Assembly: GCA_910578405.1 (NCBI GenBank)
Contig: CAJTQO010000002.1
Span: 1 to 47,749 of the forward strand
DNA from: an uncultured Lachnospiraceae bacterium
GTDB lineage: Bacteria; Bacillota; Clostridia; Lachnospirales; Lachnospiraceae
Reading direction: 5' to 3'
Length of the DNA: 47,749 bases
Part shown: positions 34,783 to 42,864 of the stretch, in pieces
Layout: the number at the start of each line of letters is the position of its first letter
Numbering within the stretch: position 1 is the first letter of the stretch
Translations under genes and position numbers: made by a program
Notes under the pieces: model-generated
Seen by the model: the letters and a program-made list of their open reading frames with translations, nothing else
What the model was told of the DNA's origin: nothing
The model's database searches: none

Positions 34783-36597
34783 ATGGCAGAGGCAATGAAA
34801 GGCTTAAAAAGGACATACCGCTGCGGTGAGATAACTTTGGCAAAAGAAGGGGAAACAGTGACCGTGATGGGCTGGGTGCAGAAACAGCGGAATAAGGGCG
34901 GCGTTATTTTTGTTGATTTGCGTGACCGCACCGGGCTGCTGCAGTTGATTTTTGAAGAAAGCGACTGCGGGACGGAGCATTTTGCCAAAGCGGAAAAAAT
35001 GAGAAGCGAATTTGTGATTGCGGCGGTGGGTACAGTGGAAAAACGGGCCGGGGCGGTAAATGAAAATCTGGCTACGGGAGAAATCGAAATACGCGTAAAA
35101 GAGACCAGAATCCTTTCTGAGGCAGAGACGCCGCCGTTCCCGATAGAAGCGGAGTCAAGGACAAAGGAAGAGCTGAGGCTAAAGTACCGGTATTTAGACT
35201 TGCGCCGGCCGGATTTGCAGCGGAATCTGATTTTAAGGAGCGCCATTACGGCGAACATCCGCAAGTTTTTGACAGAGGAAGGATTTTTAGAGATAGAGAC
35301 GCCCATTTTGGGGAAATCTACGCCGGAAGGGGCAAGGGATTATTTGGTGCCAAGCCGGGTGCATCCGGGGAATTTTTATGGGCTGCCCCAATCGCCCCAG
35401 TTGTTTAAGCAGTTGCTGATGTGTTCCGGGTATGACCGCTATTTTCAGATTGCCAAATGTTTCCGGGACGAAGATTTGCGCGCAGACCGGCAGCCGGAGT
35501 TTACCCAAGTGGATATGGAGCTTTCTTTTGTAGAGGTGGAGGATGTGATAGACGTCAACGAACGTCTGGTGCAGTTTGTCTGCAAGGAGGCCGTTGGCCT
35601 GGAGGTAACGCTGCCACTGCCGCGGATTAAATGGATAGACGCCATGAACCGTTTTGGCACGGATAAGCCGGATACCCGTTTTGGCATGGAACTGACGGAT
35701 GTGTCCAAGATAGTAAAGGGCTGTGGTTTTGGCGTATTCACTTCCGCTTTGGAAAGCGGCGGTTCCGTAAGGGGGCTTAATGCCAAGGGCCAGGGCAATA
35801 TGCCGCGTAAGAAGATAGACGCTCTGGTGGATATGGCAAAAGGCTATGGAGCCAAAGGATTGGCTTATCTAAGCATTGGGGAAGACGGCAGTTACAAATC
35901 CTCTTTTGCTAAATTTATGGAGGAGGGGCAGTTAAAAGCTCTGGTGGATGCCATGGAAGGTGAAGCAGGGGATTTGCTTTTGTTTGCTGCGGACAAGAAT
36001 GCCATTGTCTGGAGCGTATTGGGCGCATTGCGTTTGGAATTAGGGAAACAGATGGGACTGGTGGATGAAAATCAGTTTCATTTTCTATGGGTGACGGAAT
36101 TTCCGCTGTTGGAGTGGAATGAGGAGGAAAACCGCTTTGTGGCGATGCATCATCCTTTTACCATGCCGATGGATGAAGATTTGGCTTACCTGGATTCTGA
36201 CCCGGGCAGGGTGCGGGCAAAGGCTTATGATATCGTGTTAAATGGTGTGGAGCTTGGCGGAGGTTCGGTCAGGATTTTTCAAAATGAAATACAGGAAAAG
36301 ATGTTTGAGGTTTTAGGTTTTTCGAAAGAAGACGCCTATAACCGTTTTGGATTCCTGTTAAATGCATTTAAATATGGGGTACCACCCCACGCTGGATTGG
36401 CTTACGGCTTAGACCGTTTGGTTATGCTGCTGGTACACGCGGACAGTATCCGCGATGTCATGGCATTTCCGAAGATGAAGGATGCTTCCTGCCTTTTGAC
36501 CAATGCACCGGATGTGGTAGATAAGGCACAGCTAACGGAACTTGGGATAGCGCTTGTAGAAGATAAGGAAGAGGCAGGTGCGGAAAGAAAAATATAA
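34783..36597 (+). CDS. aspS: Aspartate--tRNA ligase
   Basis: 604 residues, the long bacterial AspRS with the internal GAD insertion. An N-terminal OB-fold anticodon domain (VTVMGWVQKQRNKGGVIFVD) is followed by catalytic motif 2 (FRDEDLRADRQPEFTQVDME) and motif 3 (GLAYGLDRLVMLL). It charges tRNA-Asp; whether it also charges tRNA-Asn cannot be told. GAGGAA precedes the ATG. The 204-base gap after hisS is purine-rich and shows no T-box or terminator, so the two genes may be cotranscribed. Confidence 0.97.
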   Translation: MAEAMKGLKRTYRCGEITLAKEGETVTVMGWVQKQRNKGGVIFVDLRDRTGLLQLIFEESDCGTEHFAKAEKMRSEFVIAAVGTVEKRAGAVNENLATGEIEIRVKETRILSEAETPPFPIEAESRTKEELRLKYRYLDLRRPDLQRNLILRSAITANIRKFLTEEGFLEIETPILGKSTPEGARDYLVPSRVHPGNFYGLPQSPQLFKQLLMCSGYDRYFQIAKCFRDEDLRADRQPEFTQVDMELSFVEVEDVIDVNERLVQFVCKEAVGLEVTLPLPRIKWIDAMNRFGTDKPDTRFGMELTDVSKIVKGCGFGVFTSALESGGSVRGLNAKGQGNMPRKKIDALVDMAKGYGAKGLAYLSIGEDGSYKSSFAKFMEEGQLKALVDAMEGEAGDLLLFAADKNAIVWSVLGALRLELGKQMGLVDENQFHFLWVTEFPLLEWNEEENRFVAMHHPFTMPMDEDLAYLDSDPGRVRAKAYDIVLNGVELGGGSVRIFQNEIQEKMFEVLGFSKEDAYNRFGFLLNAFKYGVPPHAGLAYGLDRLVMLLVHADSIRDVMAFPKMKDASCLLTNAPDVVDKAQLTELGIALVEDKEEAGAERKI

Positions 36598-36606
36598 GGG
36601 CGGAGA

Positions 36607-37308
36607 ATGTTAAAAATTTATGTTGCGGATACGGCTGCATTATCAGAGGAGAGCGTTTTTTGGGATTACATGGATAAAGTGGATGAGACGCGCCGGGAGA
36701 AGGTCTGGCAGTGCAGAAACGAAGAGGACAGGAAAAGGAGCCTGCTTGCCGGCTATCTGATTCAGGTAGGGATGAAAAACTGGATTGGGGAACGGGGAGG
36801 GGAGCAGGAAGACACGGCGCCGCTTGCCTTGGTTTATACCTATGGCGAAAATGGGAAACCGTTTTTGAAGGATTATGGGGAAGTGTGTTTCAGCCTTTCC
36901 CATTCAGGCAAGTATGCGGCAGGGGCCTTTTCCAACCATGATGTGGGCATAGACGTGCAGAAACACCGGGGGACGCGGTATGATATGGCAGGACGGTTCT
37001 TTGCCGAGGAGGACAAGGCTCTTTTGGAACGCCTCGGGGAAGAAAACAGCAACGATAATTTTTACCGGATATGGGCGGTAAAAGAATCCTATATGAAACT
37101 GACCGGGGAGGGGATGCGGCAGGGATTGGACGCTACTGTGGTGGAGCCGGCAGGGGAAGGGCTGCAGCGCGGCAGGGTGCGGCGCAAGGACGGAAGGACG
37201 GGAAACGCTTATTTTGTCATAAGCGACCGCCTGGAAGAATACAGTATAGCAGTGTGCAGTTATGATGAACTGGCCGATATAAATATAAAAGAGATAGAAA
37301 TCGGATAA
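36607..37308 (+). CDS. 4'-phosphopantetheinyl transferase (Sfp type)
   Basis: 233 residues. Family signatures are FSLSHSGKYAAGAF, the Mg-binding VGIDVQKH (Asp about 116) and FYRIWAVKESYMKLTGEG with the catalytic W-KE-K pattern. It transfers phosphopantetheine from CoA to a carrier-protein serine in the cytosol. Its length suits the Sfp class, usually acting on NRPS/PKS or fatty-acid carriers. No NRPS or PKS gene is in the window, so the substrate is open. It starts 9 bases after aspS, so it is likely cotranscribed. Confidence 0.93.
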   Translation: MLKIYVADTAALSEESVFWDYMDKVDETRREKVWQCRNEEDRKRSLLAGYLIQVGMKNWIGERGGEQEDTAPLALVYTYGENGKPFLKDYGEVCFSLSHSGKYAAGAFSNHDVGIDVQKHRGTRYDMAGRFFAEEDKALLERLGEENSNDNFYRIWAVKESYMKLTGEGMRQGLDATVVEPAGEGLQRGRVRRKDGRTGNAYFVISDRLEEYSIAVCSYDELADINIKEIEIG

Positions 37309-37334
37309 TCTGTTTCCGGAGGAGATGAGAGGGA

Positions 37335-37742
37335 ATGAAGGGTTACGAGTTTGCGGCAGCAGTCGGGCACAGGCAGGATGAAAGCGTTGTCCGGAAGGAT
37401 TTTTTTGCGGCAAAACCTGTAGGGAACATACGTTACGGACAGTATTATATGTTCCAGAAGGGCGTTACCAAATGGCTTTATATTGACTACAATGATATTG
37501 TATGGGCATACAGGCGGCTGGAAGATGTGCAAAGCAGGCTTGGCCGGAAAACGGCGGGCCTGGAATTACATAGCCTGATGATTGTGACGAAAGAGAAGAA
37601 AAGAATCGGCATTTCTGTGGAAAGCGAGGAAAATGCAGTGGAAGGGCTGCACAGAATACAGCAACATAATGTATTTGTCGATATTGGCTTTGCGAAGGAA
37701 AAAGAGGGAAAATATTTAGGACCGGGAACGGATAGGAGATAG
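37335..37742 (+). CDS. Small conserved-looking protein of unknown function
   Basis: 135 residues, with GGAGGAGATGAGAGGGA before the ATG. There is no signal or membrane helix. The centre reads like a mixed alpha/beta or PH-like fold (YYMFQKGVTKWLYIDYNDIV; LELHSLMIVTKEKKRIGISV). The ends are charged. It lies 26 bases after the phosphopantetheinyl transferase and before a strong terminator, so it closes the hisS-aspS operon or a sub-operon. I cannot name the family. Confidence 0.75.
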   Translation: MKGYEFAAAVGHRQDESVVRKDFFAAKPVGNIRYGQYYMFQKGVTKWLYIDYNDIVWAYRRLEDVQSRLGRKTAGLELHSLMIVTKEKKRIGISVESEENAVEGLHRIQQHNVFVDIGFAKEKEGKYLGPGTDRR

Positions 37743-37748
37743 GAAAGG

Positions 37749-37800
37749 ACCTGATAGTTTGACGTTGGCAGAGAGTCGGACTATCAGGTTTTTGTTGTTT
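37749..37800 (+). terminator. Strong intrinsic terminator
   Basis: ACCTGATAGTTTGAC (37749-37763) pairs with GTCGGACTATCAGGT (37775-37789), 15 bp with two G-U pairs, then TTTTGTTGTTT. It ends the aspS-side operon ahead of the convergent amidase gene. Confidence 0.9.
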
Positions 37801-37879
37801 GGCAGGGGAATTATCGGGAGGAAGTTTGGACGCTTTGCATATAAGAGGAAGCCAGGGTGGGACAGCAGACAGCAGCCCG

Positions 37880-38407
37880 CTATATGGAATCAAGAATTCC
37901 GTCGGCAATGGCTTGGGCAAGCTCGTCGAAACGGCTGTCAAAAATGGCATTGTCACTGTCGTTGTTAATAAAACCGGCTTCCACCAGTACGGCAGGCATC
38001 TGTGTCCGGTTTAACACAACCAGATTGGTCCGTTCACTGACGCCATGGTTGACAAAACCGAGCGCCTGCAAATTTTCGTTGATGTTTTCCGCTATGCGTG
38101 CAGCCTTTCCATAACGGTTGTATACAATGGATTCAATTCCGGTGTATTGATTGGGGTATACGCTGGAATTGCGGTGGATGGATACGAAATAATCCGCTCC
38201 TGCTTCGTTGGCTTTTTCCGCTTTGCGGGCAGGGCTGTCATAGATATCAGAGGTGCGGGTATAAACCACATTCATGCCTGCATTTTCCAATAGTTTACCT
38301 ACGGCAAGGGTAAGGCGCAGGGCATCGTCCTTTTCCTGCCTGCCATTATAAGTTGCGCCTGGATTTGCGCCGCCGTGTCCAGCGTCTAATGCAATGGTGT
38401 ATGGCAT
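37880..38407 (-). CDS. N-acetylmuramoyl-L-alanine amidase (Amidase_3)
   Basis: 175 residues. It starts with the catalytic domain at once (MPYTIALDAGHGGANPGATY); the zinc ligands are His11, a Glu in GRQEKDD and a His in VSIHRNSS, and the catalytic Glu is in AVLVEAGFINN. It cuts the bond between MurNAc and the stem peptide. There is no signal peptide and no wall-binding domain, which is minimal for the family. It may be used with a holin-like route, during sporulation, or as a cytosolic recycling enzyme. The ATG at 38407 has AAAGGTGG about 6 bases upstream and is preferred to a GTG three codons earlier. A -10-like TATAAT lies at 38435-38440 on the minus strand. Confidence 0.9.
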   Translation of the reverse strand: MPYTIALDAGHGGANPGATYNGRQEKDDALRLTLAVGKLLENAGMNVVYTRTSDIYDSPARKAEKANEAGADYFVSIHRNSSVYPNQYTGIESIVYNRYGKAARIAENINENLQALGFVNHGVSERTNLVVLNRTQMPAVLVEAGFINNDSDNAIFDSRFDELAQAIADGILDSI

Positions 38408-38592
38408 AGAAACCACCTTTTACTAATTTTAATTATTATATGGTATGAAAAATTAAAAAAATGGTGCATCCTTTTGGGAGGGCAGAGCGTTCTTATTTGT
38501 ATAGGTTTTAGAGTTATGGCTTAGCCAAGCGTCAGGGGACGGACAGGGAAGCCTTAAGAGAAGGGAGAGTGGCCCAAAAGGGGGGTGGAAGG

Positions 38593-39132
38593 ATGGGGCA
38601 GACCAGATGGGAGAGCTTAAGTGACAGGCGGCTGGTGGACAAGATACGGCAAGGGGAAAAAGGGGCATGGGATGTGTTGGCAAAGCGGTATTATGATGAA
38701 ATTTTCCGTTATTGCTGGTACCGGACAGGAAATGAGGCAGCGGCGGCAGACTGCACCCAGGATGCTTTTTTGCATATTATCCAGGGATTAGCCGGATATG
38801 TGGATAAGAATAAATTCCGGGCGTGGGCGTTGCGCATAGCTTCCAATGCCTGTATGGATTATTTCAGAAAGGAAAGGGCCATATGTGTGGAAGATGAAGT
38901 CTGGCTGACCCAGGGGACGGAAGATAGGGCGTTAGGACAGGCAGAGGACGCTTGTTACGTAGAGAAAGCGCTGCTAAGTCTGACCCAGGCGCAGCGGGAA
39001 GCGGTGATTTTGAAATATTATCATGGATTTAAAATCCGTGAGATTGCCCAATTGCTAAATATTACCCTTCCGGCAGCAAAAGCGCGGCTAAAGCAAGGCA
39101 TGGACAGGTTAAAAACAGAGATGCAAAAATAG
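38593..39132 (+). CDS. Sigma-70-family (ECF-like) sigma factor
   Basis: 179 residues from the ATG at 38593; a GTG 24 bases earlier has its purine-rich site too close. Region 2 (YYDEIFRYCWYRTGNEAAAA through RAWALRIASNACMDYFRKE) and region 4 (LSLTQAQREAVILKYYHGFK, then IREIAQLLNITLPAAKARLK) are clear, with only a short linker and no regions 1 or 3. This is the ECF layout. It directs RNA polymerase to specific promoters. The next genes are a membrane protein and an ABC exporter, so it probably controls its own operon in response to an envelope or antimicrobial signal. Confidence 0.93.
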   Translation: MGQTRWESLSDRRLVDKIRQGEKGAWDVLAKRYYDEIFRYCWYRTGNEAAAADCTQDAFLHIIQGLAGYVDKNKFRAWALRIASNACMDYFRKERAICVEDEVWLTQGTEDRALGQAEDACYVEKALLSLTQAQREAVILKYYHGFKIREIAQLLNITLPAAKARLKQGMDRLKTEMQK

Positions 39133-39193
39133 GGGAATTGGGATATGGCCCGAGCGAAACAGGAGAGGCGCTGGAATAGAAAGGAGTGGTCGG

Positions 39194-39964
39194 ATGTGGA
39201 AGGGCAGTAAGCAGGAGAGGGCAGTCAAGGCTTTTTTGGCAAAGAACCGATGCCCGGAACCGGACAGAGACAGGAAAAGGACAGATATGGCTTTGTTTCG
39301 GGAAGAAGTGGAGCATTTGTTTATCTATGGAGAGAAAGGGTTTTGGGAGCGGTTATGGGATGTTGCAGCTTTTGTGCATCCCGTAAGCTGGGGGATTCAG
39401 TTATTGCTTTTGCTATGGGGCGTCTGTCTGGCAAAGTGGCATGGCGGCGAGGCGGTGGCAGTGGGCATATCGGCAACGGTTCCTTTGCTTGGAGTAGTGG
39501 GGGGGTTTGAACTGTCCAAGGCAGTTTTTTATCATATGTGGGAATTGGAGAGGAGCTGCAGATATGACACACGGAAGGTGGCGGCAATGAAAATGTTTCT
39601 GTTTGGTCTGTGTGACCTGGCGGCGCTGACGGTGTTTTCTTTTTTGGTGTACCGGAAGAGCGGAGACTTTTTGCATGTTTCTTTTTTGGTGCTGGTACCG
39701 TTCCATATATCGTCAGGAGTATATTTGTTTATTTTAGAACGGTTTCCGATGCGCAATGGGAATGTTCTTTTGATTGGAGCGGGATGCATGATGTCAGTCA
39801 TGCAGTCTTTGCTCTGGCCATATTGGGAAAGTAAAATCGTGGAGATGGAAACAGTGGGGTGTGTGAGCGTTTTGGCAATCAGTGTGTTATTCTTAGTGGG
39901 CATGGCAGTCCGGTTTTGCCAGGAGAGGGAACAGGAGGATAAAATTTTATGGAACTTAGATTAG
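39194..39964 (+). CDS. Six-TM membrane protein in anti-sigma position
   Basis: 256 residues, AAAGGAG 7 bases before the ATG. About 80 cytosolic N-terminal residues (GSKQERAVKAFLAKNRCPEP; FREEVEHLFIYGEKGFWERL) come first. About six membrane helices follow (SWGIQLLLLLWGVCLA; ISATVPLLGVVGGF; FLFGLCDLAALTVFSFLVY and so on). It lies between the sigma factor and the ABC ATPase and overlaps the ATPase start by 16 bases. Position and topology suggest a membrane regulator that holds the sigma factor, but no known anti-sigma domain is recognised. It could alternatively be a permease partner. Confidence 0.75.
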   Translation: MWKGSKQERAVKAFLAKNRCPEPDRDRKRTDMALFREEVEHLFIYGEKGFWERLWDVAAFVHPVSWGIQLLLLLWGVCLAKWHGGEAVAVGISATVPLLGVVGGFELSKAVFYHMWELERSCRYDTRKVAAMKMFLFGLCDLAALTVFSFLVYRKSGDFLHVSFLVLVPFHISSGVYLFILERFPMRNGNVLLIGAGCMMSVMQSLLWPYWESKIVEMETVGCVSVLAISVLFLVGMAVRFCQEREQEDKILWNLD

Positions 39965-40812
39965 ACCGCGTGACAAAAAGATATGGGAGGAAGTTAGCAG
40001 TGGATGGGCTCAGCGCGGTGATGGGCAGTGGGGTTTATGGTCTTTTAGGAGCCAATGGGGCAGGGAAAACAACATTGATGCGCATGATATGCGATATACA
40101 GACTCCTACGGAAGGGGAAATTTTGCTGGATGGAACGCCAGTCAGGGATATGGGGGAGCGGTATCGGGAACTGCTTGGATATTTGCCGCAGAACTTTGGA
40201 TATTACCCTGACTTTACGCCCTGGCGGTTTTTGTTGTATATCGGAACGTTGAAAGGGCTGTCCAAAGGGGCCGTGAAGGAAAAGTCTATGGCGCTTTTAA
40301 AAGAAGTAGGGCTTTGGGAAGTAAGGAATAAGAAGATTAAGACATTTTCCGGTGGGATGAAGCAACGGTTGGGGATTGCGCAGGCGATGCTGAATGAGCC
40401 TAAAATTCTCATTTTGGATGAACCGACAGCCGGGCTGGATCCGAAGGAAAGGGTACGGTTCCGCAATTTGATTAGCGCCCTGGCGCAAGAGCGGCTGGTG
40501 CTGTTTTCCACGCATATTGTTTCGGATGTGGAATACATTGCCCGCAAGATTCTGGTAATGAAGAATGGGCAGATGATTCAGGAAGGGGTTTCCCAGGAAA
40601 TACTAAAAGCAGTGGAAGGGAAAGTGTGGGAATGCGTTGTTACAGCGGCGCAGGCGGATAAGATGACACAACAATACAATGTGGGGAATTTGAAAAACAG
40701 GGAAGACGGGAAGGTGTTGCTGCGGATTATCCAGGAGGAAATGCCTATAGAGGGCGCAAAGCAGGCAGAGCCGACACTGGAAGATGTATATTTGTATTAT
40801 TTCAAGGAATAA
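39949..40812 (+). CDS. ABC transporter ATP-binding protein
   Basis: 287 residues. Walker A is GANGAGKTT, the signature FSGGMKQR, Walker B ILILDEPTAGLD, with the switch His in LFSTHIVSDVEY. The layout and C-terminal ~70-residue extension (to LEDVYLYYFKE) match the exporter ATPases of the bacitracin/lantibiotic-resistance (CcmA/BcrA-like) type. It powers the permease encoded next. It overlaps the upstream gene by 16 bases, indicating coupled translation. Confidence 0.96.
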   Translation: MELRLDRVTKRYGRKLAVDGLSAVMGSGVYGLLGANGAGKTTLMRMICDIQTPTEGEILLDGTPVRDMGERYRELLGYLPQNFGYYPDFTPWRFLLYIGTLKGLSKGAVKEKSMALLKEVGLWEVRNKKIKTFSGGMKQRLGIAQAMLNEPKILILDEPTAGLDPKERVRFRNLISALAQERLVLFSTHIVSDVEYIARKILVMKNGQMIQEGVSQEILKAVEGKVWECVVTAAQADKMTQQYNVGNLKNREDGKVLLRIIQEEMPIEGAKQAEPTLEDVYLYYFKE

Positions 40813-40903
40813 GTATGGGGAAAATAATGCCAGGGGATGGATATACGGGGATATGGCAGTGGAAAGACTGGGAGCAGGGTGGAACAGACCGGGAGGACAG
40901 AGG

Positions 40904-41968
40904 ATGGTTTCATTGGTAAAGTATGAATTGTATAAAATAGGAAACAGAAAAACGGTATGGGCGTTATTGGTATTTTTGGCATTTTTTAATGCTTTCACTT
41001 ATTGGGGATTAGGGCCGCTTAGGGAAAGCGTATTGACGACAGAGGGTGAGATGCTTGAGGGTGTGGAAGCGGTAAAGTATATGCAGGAATTTGACCGCCA
41101 ATATGCAGGTGCATTGACGGATGAAAAGGTGCGGGAAGTTTACCGCTATTCCTATTCTCCGGAAGTGATTGAAAAAGCGGAAGGGAAGTTTTTGCATTAC
41201 AGCCCCGACATTATTCAATATCTGGATGGAGCTTTTTCGCAGGGGGAAAAGGTGGAAGATGTATTTACACCGGAGATGGGAGAAATTTATTTTGGATATC
41301 ATAGGGGAAATGCAATGTTTCTGTTTTATATGATGAATGTGATACTGACAGTGGGATGTGTGATTGTGATTGCCATAGCGCCTGTGTTCGCCGAGGAGTA
41401 TTCCAGAGGCACAGATGCATTGGTTCTAACGGCAAAATATGGGAAGACACTGGCAGCCAGGTCGAAAGTGGCAGCGGCGTTTCTGTTTAGCTTCCTGCTT
41501 TGGATGGCAGTGGGAGGGGGGAACGTTGCGTTATTGCTGGCGGTTTATGGGACAGAAGGGTGGGACGTCAGCGTCCAGGTGGATTTTATGAAGTGGAACC
41601 AGTCTATTCCATATGAGATGAATTATGCGCAGCTTGTGGGATATGCTTTGCTGATTTGGCTGATTTCCTGTTTGCTTCTGACAGGGATGACGCTGGTGCT
41701 TTCGGCATGCTGCCATACATTGTTTTCGGCGGTGGTTGCTTCCATAGCCTGTTATGTGACCCCGGTTTGGTTTTCATTGCCGGAATGCCTGAAACTGGTG
41801 TTGCCTGCCTATCAGGCGCAGCCGCAGCGGGCGCTGAATTATGGCTATTTGTCTGTAGGGGGGCAAAAGATTATGCCGTATTGGATGGTAGTTGGAGTAT
41901 CGGTAACGTTGACTTTTCTTTTTGCAGTGTGGGCAAAAAGAATGTTTCGGAGGCATCAGGTAATGTGA
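40904..41968 (+). CDS. ABC-2-type permease subunit
   Basis: 354 residues from the ATG at 40904, which has GGAGG 7 bases upstream; longer in-frame starts overlap the ATPase gene and lack a site. The start MVSLVKYELYKIGNRKTVWA and a first helix (LLVFLAFFNAFTYWGL) are followed by a ~130-residue external loop. About five more helices follow (LFYMMNVILTVGCVIVIAIA; LFSFLLWMAVGGGNVALLLA; ALLIWLISCLLLTGMTLVLS). This is the usual ABC-2 export pattern. A 105-bp palindromic element begins 7 bases after the stop. Substrate unknown. Confidence 0.88.
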   Translation: MVSLVKYELYKIGNRKTVWALLVFLAFFNAFTYWGLGPLRESVLTTEGEMLEGVEAVKYMQEFDRQYAGALTDEKVREVYRYSYSPEVIEKAEGKFLHYSPDIIQYLDGAFSQGEKVEDVFTPEMGEIYFGYHRGNAMFLFYMMNVILTVGCVIVIAIAPVFAEEYSRGTDALVLTAKYGKTLAARSKVAAAFLFSFLLWMAVGGGNVALLLAVYGTEGWDVSVQVDFMKWNQSIPYEMNYAQLVGYALLIWLISCLLLTGMTLVLSACCHTLFSAVVASIACYVTPVWFSLPECLKLVLPAYQAQPQRALNYGYLSVGGQKIMPYWMVVGVSVTLTFLFAVWAKRMFRRHQVM

Positions 41969-41974
41969 AATGGG

Positions 41975-42079
41975 GTTACTGTTCACATACGAAAACGTAT
42001 CTATTGCAAGTAAAAATCCATTTGCGAAGCACACTTTGCATGGATTTTTACCTGTTACTGGAACGGAGTGAACAGTAAC
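41975..42079. mobile_element. 105-bp MITE-like palindromic element
   Basis: The ends GTTACTGTTCAC (41975-41986) and GTGAACAGTAAC (42068-42079) are perfect 12-bp inverted repeats. Inside are a small hairpin ATACG-AAAA-CGTAT (41987-42000) and a large one (42010-42029 with 42034-42051; GTAAAAATCCA/TGGATTTTTAC plus TGCGAAG/CTTTGCA around a CACA loop). A third, GTTACTG/CAGTAAC, lies at 42054-42079 and competes with the outer pairing. It has no coding capacity and may also terminate the exporter transcript. Confidence 0.7.
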
Positions 42080-42138
42080 GAAACGGGAAGTTCAGGTTTA
42101 TTCCATTGGTTTTCCATGCTGCTATTTGATGAAAAATG

Positions 42139-42147
42139 TGCTATACT
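42139..42147 (+). promoter_or_regulatory. Extended -10 promoter candidate for the Vsr-like gene
   Basis: TGC TATACT (42139-42147) is an extended -10; no good -35 is at the usual distance. It lies about 110 bases before the ATG. Confidence 0.4.
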
Positions 42148-42256
42148 GTAAAAAACGGGTAAATATTTTTAGGAAAGAAAGCAAAAGTTTACCGGTAGTT
42201 GGCAAAGAGATATAAGGTATACGATGAAATATTTTTAAGGATAGAGGTGTAGCGAA

Positions 42257-42691
42257 ATGGCACGTGATAAAGAGATAGTTACCAAGACTATGAAACGTGT
42301 TAAAAGCAAAGATACATCTATTGAAGTTGTTTTAAGGAAAGCGTTATGGGAAAAAGGATTTCGATATCATAAAAATTATGCTAAGCTCCCGGGAAAACCG
42401 GACATTGTTATTCCCAAATATAAGATTGCTATATTTTGTGACAGTGAGTTTTTTCATGGGAAAGATTGGGACAAGCTTAAGTTGCAATTGCAAAGGGGAA
42501 ACAACGCAGACTATTGGATTAAAAAAATTGAGCGAAACAGGCAGCGTGATAGAGAAAATGAAAAGAAGCTTTTATTTTTAGGATGGAAGGTGGTGCGCTT
42601 TTGGGGGAAGGATATTACAAAAAATGTAAATGAGTGCGTTAAAGTGATAGAGGAAATGATTTTTGATGAATCTATGGATGATTTTCCTTAA
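42257..42691 (+). CDS. Vsr-like (very short patch repair family) endonuclease, orphan
   Basis: 144 residues. The start (KEIVTKTMKRVKSKDTSIEV) and the core LPGKPDIVIPKYKIAIFCDS match the Vsr/DUF559 nuclease fold. Aligned by eye to E. coli Vsr, the acidic Glu23, Asp49 and His67 match its Glu25, Asp51 and His69. The zinc ligands are replaced (Cys66 by Glu64) and His64 by Asp62. Classic Vsr nicks T:G mismatches left by a 5-methylcytosine methylase, but no methylase is in the window. Base composition is A+T-rich, unlike its neighbours. GAGGTG is the ribosome site. Palindromic elements lie on both sides, suggesting a transferred cassette. Confidence 0.85.
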   Translation: MARDKEIVTKTMKRVKSKDTSIEVVLRKALWEKGFRYHKNYAKLPGKPDIVIPKYKIAIFCDSEFFHGKDWDKLKLQLQRGNNADYWIKKIERNRQRDRENEKKLLFLGWKVVRFWGKDITKNVNECVKVIEEMIFDESMDDFP

Positions 42692-42725
42692 TAAGGCATT
42701 GCTAAATCATGTTCTTGCAATTATA

Positions 42726-42834
42726 AAGCCTCCAGAAACACCATAAACAATAACCCCCATTTCGGACTGCCTATTCGACAGCGTCCTTGGATGATTGGGA
42801 GTGGGGGGATTGTTTATGCCATTTCTGGAGGCTT
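42726..42834. repeat. 109-bp imperfect palindrome downstream of the Vsr-like gene
   Basis: AAGCCTCCAGAAA at 42726-42738 and its inverse TTTCTGGAGGCTT at 42822-42834 are perfect. CATAAACAAT then matches ATTGTTTATG, and a C-run matches a G-run further in, separated by small mismatches. The centre has a GGAC/GTCC hairpin. It lies between convergent genes and could be a terminator or a MITE-like insert. Confidence 0.7.
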
Positions 42835-42864
42835 ATATGAAATTATGTTGCTTTTTTGCAGGCT

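Noticed and set aside
37415..37440. A LexA-like site GAACATACGTTA
   Set aside because: Lies inside a coding region and breaks the palindrome at the last base.
37759..38313. Several plus-strand frames opposite the amidase
   Set aside because: The amidase motifs on the minus strand explain the region; the plus frames overlap each other and have no motif.
41656..42078. A 140-codon plus frame overlapping the permease end
   Set aside because: Out of frame with the permease and its end is made of the palindromic element.
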